Of a DNA stretch of 10,655 bases, positions 5,433 through 10,655 are shown piece by piece. Under the pieces are notes generated by a model. That model did not search any database, was not told the DNA's origin, and saw only the letters and a list, made by a program, of their open reading frames with translations. Position 1 is the first letter of the stretch, and each line of letters begins with the position of its first letter. The stretch spans positions 1 through 10,655 of the forward strand of contig JABIPV010000378.1 of assembly GCA_018699075.1 (NCBI GenBank). Direction: 5' to 3'. Both the position numbers and the translations under genes were made by a program. This DNA is from Kordiimonadaceae bacterium (GTDB lineage: Bacteria > Pseudomonadota > Alphaproteobacteria > Sphingomonadales > Emcibacteraceae).

Positions 5433-8357
5433 TTATAGGCTCAAGGCCCTTTTTATGAGTTGCGACGATAGGTCTTCTGCGGCTGCTTGGCTTTCAAGAT
5501 ATGTTTTATTCGCCGCATGCCCTGAACTATCATCGATTGTTTGACCTGCTTTCATTTTTGCAAGGCCCAGTAGATAATCTTGAAGTTGTTCTTCTGGGTT
5601 GTAGGGTTTGCCTTGACCGAGATGTTCGGGCCATTGTTTGGCGGCGTTTAGGTGGGTTATGGCGGTGGTGTAGTCATTGTCGCTCATAGCATCCATCGCG
5701 GCGATTGTGTGGGCCTGTGCGTACATCATATGGCTGTCTCTGGCATTTTCGGAGGGGAGGACGTAGATGTTTGCCATTATGTTGATGGCTTGATCAGCGC
5801 GGCCAAGATTGTTGAGTGATTTCACCATTAGTAAATCGAGATTAAAATCATCTTGATGTTTTGACTTTGCCATTTGCGTCGCGTCAAGAGCATCTTGCCA
5901 TTTATTGTTGGCTTGCAAATACTGGATTTGGTTCATCAGGATGATACGGTTATCGGGCGCGAGTGAAGCGGCCCTTTGTAAATCCTGCTCGCTATTATTA
6001 CCAAGATGGCTTCGGACCACATAAAATGGGGCGAAATCGGGCGTGTTATTTAAGTCGGTTAATATTGAGGTGGCTTCAATTTCACGGTCAACGGCCCAAA
6101 GGTTTAGGGCATAAAGGTATGACCATGACCAATGATCATTTTGTGATGTTGCCCATTTTAACAGGCCCAATGTTTCTCTTCTGTAAGGGAAGACGAAATC
6201 TGGTGCTTCAATTTCACCCAGTGAAGAAGGATCATTTGAAATCTTTGCCTGCCATGCCCGAAGGAGAGGATTTGAGGACTTCATGGACAGGATTTTTACC
6301 GCGTCTTCGTCGGCGCCGCGACGATGATAATCAAGGGCGAGTTCTAATAATATCTGGTCGGGATATTCACTACGCGAAGCTGCGGTGAGGACGTCTGTAC
6401 CTGAGCCTAAATAATGTTCTGCTTTAAGGAAATGACTTAAGGGGTCAATGGCGGAAAGTGCAGAATGATATTTGCCTCTCGCTTCTTCGTCATTGGCGCG
6501 GCGGGCGTTGATGGCGAGGATTTGCAGGGCCGATGCGTTATAACGGTCATAATCAAGGGCCAGTTCGGCATAGCGATTTGCTTCGCTCATATTGCCCATA
6601 TTCATCATAATTTCTGAAAGTTGAACATTTGCCGATGAACGGTACGCCATGGAACGGGCGGCCCAACCAAAGGCATCACGGGCATTATTTGTAAGCCCAA
6701 GCGCACGGTAAATATTCCCGGCCATAAAATTGCCATCCGCGTCATAAGCATCAAGCTGTAATAATTTTGTTACTAAGCCTAAGGCTTTTTGATATTCGCC
6801 ACTTCGGTAATTTAAATCTGCCAACCCGAGTAGGGCATCATGGTGCCAGGGGCTGCTGGCAAGTGCTTTTTCAAATAATGCCTGCGCGGGTTTATAATGA
6901 CGTGCTTTTAACAGCTCACGTCCTTCAAAGGCATCGACATCCGCCGCAGGGATTTGCGCACGGGCGGATTGGTCCGGGGAATATGGTCTTGTAATTGCTC
7001 TTTCTTTTGCATTTGATGAATAATTCAGATCAAGTGCAGGAAGCACAACCCTATATTGTGCGCCATCATTTAGATCAAATGTATGTAAGGCGGGGCTTAG
7101 GGCGGTGAGATTTAGAGGCATGCTGGCGATGACTTGATCACCAGAATAAATGCTTAATGTATCCTGTAAATTACTGAAGGCATTGATGTTTACAGTAAGT
7201 TTGCCGTTTTGATGGTGCACATACATGGCGCCTTCGCGGGATGCGTCGGTTAAACCGCCGATCCCTTCAAGGGGGAACCATGTTTCTGTCCATCTGTCGG
7301 CAGTACCGGGAGGGAAGCTTGATTTGGTTATTGGGTTGATATGGTCACCGGGTTGATATTGATTAAGCATGCGACCTGCTTGAAATTCAATATATTGCCC
7401 GTCTGTGTCGGTAAGCAGGTCTTCCCAAATGCCGCCTTCGCGGGACAGGGCCCAGAGCCATAATTTTTGCCCCGGCATTTCTTCGTGCCTTGACCAATGA
7501 CCAAAGCCATAATCTTCATTTTTATAATAACCACCAAAGAAGTCATTCATTTCACCAACGATATGATATGATTTATGACCATCAAATTGATTTTTATCAT
7601 ATTCGGCAAGGTTTCTGTTTTCACTATCCATCGGCCAAGGTGTTTCTTCGCCGGGATGGGTGAGGGATGATTTACCGGGAATTGACATTTCCAGATCATC
7701 TTGCGCAAATGCGGCTCCAGTCATCCAGTTATAATAGGGTTGCTCTAACGTTGTTGGATTGCTCCAAAGGACATTTGTTTCAAAATATGCTTTATCCGCG
7801 GGCAGGCGAATTTCAACGCGCCAATGGGTGCGCGATGGTAAGTCCATTGATCCAACAATGGCACTAACACTGCCGTCTTCGTTTTTACGTGTGGTGTAAT
7901 CTACGGCGGATGCGGTGGAAGGTGTATGACCAATAACGCCGAAATTAAATTCTATCCCACCGGATGTCCACGGGCCGCGCAGGGCAATGTTTCTAAACTT
8001 CATAACTTCATTGCGGTAAATAAATTCGTGTCCTGTTTCCTTAACCACAGCACCCCAAACTTTTCCGCCTGCTTCAGGAAGGACGTAGACTTCGATTAGA
8101 TCATTTTCAAGTTTAATTACTTTCCAATTTTGATCAATCGGATCATTGGTATAACCTTCAAACGAGTGATAAGGATAAAGCCGTGGGTCGCGTGTGAGAA
8201 TAGGGACTGGATTTGGATCATTATAAGGATAAGTTTTTAGTGATCTTGTTTCCTCACTTATTTGCGCGGGTGCGGCCAAACTTGCCATCATTGATGTGGA
8301 CAATAATAAAACTGTATAGGTTATTATTTGCAATAATGGTTTCGTAGATGATGACAT
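5433..8357 (-). CDS. Secreted DUF5107 domain protein with C-terminal TPR repeats
   Basis: This encodes a 974-residue protein. A signal peptide ends near residue 28-29 (SLAA before PAQ). The DUF5107 domain covers about 45-370; its beginning (LENDLIEVYVLPEAGGKVWG, 83-102) recalls the galactose-mutarotase-like beta-sandwich fold. Signature stretches are RGPWTSGGIEFNFG (127-140), DLPSRTHWRVEIRLP (172-186) and GGIWEDLLTDTDGQY (308-322). A second beta-rich part follows (about 375-445). Tetratricopeptide repeats run from about 474 to 640, with weaker helical repeats to the end. The family is often found with carbohydrate-use genes; its reaction is not known to me, so sugar binding or processing in the periplasm is an inference. 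ATG at 8357 has AAAGGA (8365-8370) 7 nt upstream, overlapping the stop of the preceding amidohydrolase gene, so the two form an operon. G+C is much higher than in the genes to the left (37 of 60 bases in 6481-6540, counted by hand). Confidence 0.9.
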   Translation of the reverse strand: MSSSTKPLLQIITYTVLLLSTSMMASLAAPAQISEETRSLKTYPYNDPNPVPILTRDPRLYPYHSFEGYTNDPIDQNWKVIKLENDLIEVYVLPEAGGKVWGAVVKETGHEFIYRNEVMKFRNIALRGPWTSGGIEFNFGVIGHTPSTASAVDYTTRKNEDGSVSAIVGSMDLPSRTHWRVEIRLPADKAYFETNVLWSNPTTLEQPYYNWMTGAAFAQDDLEMSIPGKSSLTHPGEETPWPMDSENRNLAEYDKNQFDGHKSYHIVGEMNDFFGGYYKNEDYGFGHWSRHEEMPGQKLWLWALSREGGIWEDLLTDTDGQYIEFQAGRMLNQYQPGDHINPITKSSFPPGTADRWTETWFPLEGIGGLTDASREGAMYVHHQNGKLTVNINAFSNLQDTLSIYSGDQVIASMPLNLTALSPALHTFDLNDGAQYRVVLPALDLNYSSNAKERAITRPYSPDQSARAQIPAADVDAFEGRELLKARHYKPAQALFEKALASSPWHHDALLGLADLNYRSGEYQKALGLVTKLLQLDAYDADGNFMAGNIYRALGLTNNARDAFGWAARSMAYRSSANVQLSEIMMNMGNMSEANRYAELALDYDRYNASALQILAINARRANDEEARGKYHSALSAIDPLSHFLKAEHYLGSGTDVLTAASRSEYPDQILLELALDYHRRGADEDAVKILSMKSSNPLLRAWQAKISNDPSSLGEIEAPDFVFPYRRETLGLLKWATSQNDHWSWSYLYALNLWAVDREIEATSILTDLNNTPDFAPFYVVRSHLGNNSEQDLQRAASLAPDNRIILMNQIQYLQANNKWQDALDATQMAKSKHQDDFNLDLLMVKSLNNLGRADQAINIMANIYVLPSENARDSHMMYAQAHTIAAMDAMSDNDYTTAITHLNAAKQWPEHLGQGKPYNPEEQLQDYLLGLAKMKAGQTIDDSSGHAANKTYLESQAAAEDLSSQLIKRALSL

Positions 8358-8368
8358 GTTCGTTTCCT

Positions 8369-9223
8369 TTAAATTATTATTAAATCTTCAATATGCTTAT
8401 CTAACTGGGAGCAAAGCGAGCTGATAATTTTTTTCATACCTTTAAAATTACGGTTAGGTGTTCTTGTGCTTTCATCCATATAAAGTGATTTTTTTATTTC
8501 AATCTGTATAGCATGTTTATTTAGGTGCGGTGCGCCGTACTGGAAGGTGTTATATCCACCCGCAAATGGCGTGTTTTGAATGACGGTAAGGCCCGCTTGC
8601 AAGAAATGCTGGGCTAAAAAGTCTGTTATTACGGGATGGCAGCTACGGCCATATAGATTACCAAGTATTATATCATATTGTGGTTTATCAGGCACATAAT
8701 GTCCTAAAAATTCAAAAGAGGGCATAGAATGGCAATCTATCAGCAAAGAATATGCGAATTTATCCATATCATTTGTAAGCAAGCTATCTAATTTTTCATG
8801 AATAGGAAGATGATATTGTTCAATTCTTTGACGTGCCTGTTCAAAGGGTATTTTATCTTGATATATGTTCTTTCGCGTATGAGCATATTTCGCGATGGAG
8901 CCAAAACCCATCTTAACCTTTGGACTGCTGTGGTTTAGGGGCACGTCAATTTCACCACTGAACATGGAAGGGTCAATTTCATAGGCTTCGCGGTTGGTGT
9001 CCATAAAACTGCGGGCAAAATTATTAGCCAGCAACGTTGAGCCATTGTTTTTTGCTTCTTCAAACAATGAATCTACGAAACTATCGCTAGATGACAGGAG
9101 TTTGTGTTTATTAATCTGGCAAGTTTTTAGAAAAGCATCAGGAAAACACTCCCCGCTATGGGGACTATTATAAATGATATTATTTGTTTTATTTTTTGCT
9201 TCGCTTAAGGAATATAATTTCAT
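8369..9223 (-). CDS. N-formylglutamate amidohydrolase family protein
   Basis: This encodes a 284-residue protein, a normal length for the family (PF05013). Family motifs appear in order: NSPHSG (19-24), DTNREAYEID (75-84), DCHSMP (163-168), NTPFAGGY (217-224) and IEIKKSLYMDE (241-251). The His and acidic residues in NSPHSG, DCHS and the later motifs fit a zinc-dependent hydrolase. HutG members release formate from N-formyl-L-glutamate at the end of histidine breakdown, giving glutamate; other members act on related N-acyl amino acids. No hut gene is present here, so the substrate is open and I give no symbol. There is no signal peptide, so it is cytoplasmic. ATG at 9223 has no clear ribosome site. 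The DUF5107 gene follows after 11 nt, and cpdR diverges upstream. From memory, genes of this family stand next to cpdR in several Alphaproteobacteria, which would make that neighbourhood ancestral. Confidence 0.93.
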   Translation of the reverse strand: MKLYSLSEAKNKTNNIIYNSPHSGECFPDAFLKTCQINKHKLLSSSDSFVDSLFEEAKNNGSTLLANNFARSFMDTNREAYEIDPSMFSGEIDVPLNHSSPKVKMGFGSIAKYAHTRKNIYQDKIPFEQARQRIEQYHLPIHEKLDSLLTNDMDKFAYSLLIDCHSMPSFEFLGHYVPDKPQYDIILGNLYGRSCHPVITDFLAQHFLQAGLTVIQNTPFAGGYNTFQYGAPHLNKHAIQIEIKKSLYMDESTRTPNRNFKGMKKIISSLCSQLDKHIEDLIII

Positions 9224-9312
9224 ATATTTTTTATGGTATAAAAGGTTTAGTTGTTGATTGAAGGTAAAGTTATATGAAGAATTTAGAAAAAAATAGGGTA
9301 AAGTGAATTTAT

Positions 9313-9327
9313 TCTAAATAATTTAGA
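9313..9327. promoter_or_regulatory. 15-base palindrome between divergent genes, possible operator
   Basis: TCTAAAT-A-ATTTAGA is a perfect inverted repeat with a single central base. It lies about 90 bases upstream of the amidohydrolase start and 66 bases upstream of cpdR. One further half-site, ATTTAGA, lies at 9281-9287, 40 bases away. I could not identify convincing -35/-10 pairs in the 169-base gap and saw no clear CtrA box (TTAA-N7-TTAA). Confidence 0.35.
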
Positions 9328-9392
9328 TACAATTAAGGAAAAACCATTATATTATTGAAGTTTGTTAGAATTATAAAGAGGGTTTAAGTAGC

Positions 9393-9752
9393 TTGCAGCG
9401 ATTATTACTTGCAGAAGATGATGAAACAATGCGCAATTTCCTAAGCAAATCTCTTAGGAAAGCTGGATATGAAGTTGTTACAGTTTCCAATGGGATTGAA
9501 GCAATTCCGCATTTATCGTCGGAAAAATTTGATTTGTTACTCACGGATATTGTTATGCCGGGTATGGACGGAATTGAACTCGCACGGCAGGCTACGAATA
9601 TGCATCATGAATTACCGGTTATGTTTATTACCGGTTTTGCGGCTGTAGCAATGGACCGTAATCAAGAAAGACCGAAAAATTCTAAACTTTTACAAAAGCC
9701 TTTTCACTTAAAAGATTTAGTAGACCAAGTCGAACGTATTTTAGCTGCCTAA
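9393..9752 (+). CDS. cpdR: Single-domain response regulator CpdR
   Basis: This encodes a 119-residue protein made only of a receiver domain, with no output domain. The acidic pair is D9-D10, the phosphoacceptor is D52 in LLLTDIVMPGMDG, the switch Thr is T80 in FITGFAA and the conserved Lys is K102 in KPFHLKDLV. The exact run TDIVMPGMDGIELAR, then MFITGFAAVA and KPFHLKDLV, matches CpdR of Caulobacter and relatives as I remember them. In Caulobacter, unphosphorylated CpdR primes ClpXP for degradation of cell-cycle substrates such as PdeA and CtrA-pathway factors; phosphorylation through CckA and ChpT turns this off. The C-terminal AA fits CpdR being a ClpXP substrate itself. The start is TTG at 9393, with GAGGG at 9378-9382 (10-nt spacing), and gives the usual N-terminus. 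pepN follows on the same strand after 82 bases without an obvious terminator. Confidence 0.94.
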   Translation: MQRLLLAEDDETMRNFLSKSLRKAGYEVVTVSNGIEAIPHLSSEKFDLLLTDIVMPGMDGIELARQATNMHHELPVMFITGFAAVAMDRNQERPKNSKLLQKPFHLKDLVDQVERILAA

Positions 9753-9834
9753 ATCACCAATAATCATATATCTTATTCTAGATAGTTTTATAATTCATCG
9801 CTGATGAGAACAATTAATTTTCAGGAAAATAAAA

Positions 9835-10655
9835 ATGGCTGAAGCCAAAGACATTGAATTACAGGGTAATGGACCACAAACAAAATATTTAAAGGATTAT
9901 AAAAAACCTGATTTTACCATTGATCAGGTAGAATTAAGTTTTGATCTGCATGATGAAATTACCCATGTGAAATCTCTGCTTAAAATTAGACGTCAGGGAA
10001 TTGCAGGGGTTCCGCTTATTTTGGACGGTAAAGATATCAAACTGGTTTCCGTTCAAATTAATGGGAAAGGTGTAGATTATATTAAAACGGGCGAAAATCT
10101 CACCATTGAGAATGTTCCTGATAATTTTGAACTTACTATCATTAATAATATTGATCCTGCATCGAATACAGCCCTTGAAGGCTTATATATTTCTAACGGT
10201 ATGTTCTGTACCCAATGTGAAGCACAGGGGTTTAGGCGCATTACATATTTTATGGACCGCCCTGATGTTATGGCAACATATAAAGTTCGAATTGAAGCTT
10301 CTAAAGAAAAATACCCTGTATTGCTTTCAAATGGTAATGAAGTTGACGCTGGAGATGTTGGGGGAGGACGTCATTATGTTGTCTGGGATGATCCATTTCC
10401 AAAACCAAGTTATTTGTTTGCACTTGTTGGGGGTAAACTGTCTTTTCTTGAAGATCATTTTGTCACAAAAAGTGGTACAGATGTAACCTTAAGGATTTTT
10501 ACAGAAAAAGAAGATTTGGATAAATGTCCACATGCTATGTCTTCGTTGATTTCTTCCATGAAATGGGACGAAGAAGTTTACGGCCTTGAATATGATTTGA
10601 ATATATTTAATATCGTTGCAGTTAGCCATTTCAATATGGGGGCAATGGAAAATAA
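9835..10655 (+). CDS. pepN: Aminopeptidase N, N-terminal 273 residues (runs off the window)
   Basis: The gene starts with ATG at 9835 behind CAGGA (9822-9826, 8-nt spacing) and is open to the right edge. The full protein in this family is about 870-890 residues. The translated part is the N-terminal beta-domain: a start like PQTKYLKDYKKPDF, then EGLYISNGMFCTQCEAQGFR, RITYFMDRPDVMA, DPFPKPSYLFALVGG, and finally the substrate-binding motif GAMEN at 269-273, the last complete codons in the window. The zinc motif HExxH and its distal Glu would follow within about 60 residues but are not seen. These stretches follow the E. coli PepN type of M1 metallopeptidases closely. The family removes N-terminal residues from peptides in the cytoplasm and finishes proteolysis begun by Clp, Lon and others. 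There is no signal peptide. It stands 82 bases downstream of cpdR and may share its transcript. Confidence 0.96.
   Translation, partial: MAEAKDIELQGNGPQTKYLKDYKKPDFTIDQVELSFDLHDEITHVKSLLKIRRQGIAGVPLILDGKDIKLVSVQINGKGVDYIKTGENLTIENVPDNFELTIINNIDPASNTALEGLYISNGMFCTQCEAQGFRRITYFMDRPDVMATYKVRIEASKEKYPVLLSNGNEVDAGDVGGGRHYVVWDDPFPKPSYLFALVGGKLSFLEDHFVTKSGTDVTLRIFTEKEDLDKCPHAMSSLISSMKWDEEVYGLEYDLNIFNIVAVSHFNMGAMEN

Noticed and set aside
9224..9392. CtrA binding sites in front of cpdR
   Set aside because: I looked for TTAA-N7-TTAA and found only isolated TTAA tetramers, which are expected in A/T-rich DNA.
10106..10486. A 126-codon plus-strand frame at the right end
   Set aside because: It overlaps pepN in another frame, and pepN is clearly the real gene by its motifs.

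Overview
The window looks like a chromosomal segment of an AT-leaning alphaproteobacterium. The best taxonomic marker is a CpdR-type single-domain response regulator, a family typical of Alphaproteobacteria. The order cannot be fixed from this window. Seven genes can be supported, plus one gene broken by a stop codon. All are on the minus strand except cpdR and pepN at the right end.

Left block (1-3380, all minus strand). The N-terminal 120 residues of the translational GTPase TypA/BipA sit behind a good promoter. Next comes a secreted S9 (prolyl oligopeptidase family) peptidase whose frame is cut by one in-frame TGA at the place of a probable tryptophan. The catalytic Asp and His lie beyond that stop. 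An unrecognised polytopic membrane protein follows.

Middle block (3381-5432). This part is AT-rich and mostly accessory. A 293-base stretch without a gene is bracketed by oppositely oriented GGGGTCA motifs. Inside it is a candidate plus-strand small RNA of about 100 nt, with a promoter-like sequence, a UUCCUCC stretch and a strong intrinsic terminator. Next are two unrecognised exported proteins, a lipoprotein and a Sec-secreted protein, in DNA much poorer in G+C than the genes to the right. The second has its putative ribosome binding site inside a perfect palindrome. The gene-free stretch at 5046-5432 holds a second plus-strand terminator with no gene in front of it, and two related copies of a dispersed palindromic repeat.

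Right block (5433-10655). An N-formylglutamate amidohydrolase family gene and a large secreted DUF5107-plus-TPR protein form a tight minus-strand operon with an 11-nt gap. Diverging from them across a 169-base region with a 15-base palindrome is cpdR, followed in the same direction by the start of pepN (aminopeptidase N), which the window cuts right after its GAMEN motif.

No defence system, CRISPR array, transposase, tRNA or rRNA is visible. The most promising unexplained elements are the bracketed small-RNA cassette, the nonsense-interrupted peptidase, and the amidohydrolase-DUF5107 pairing.
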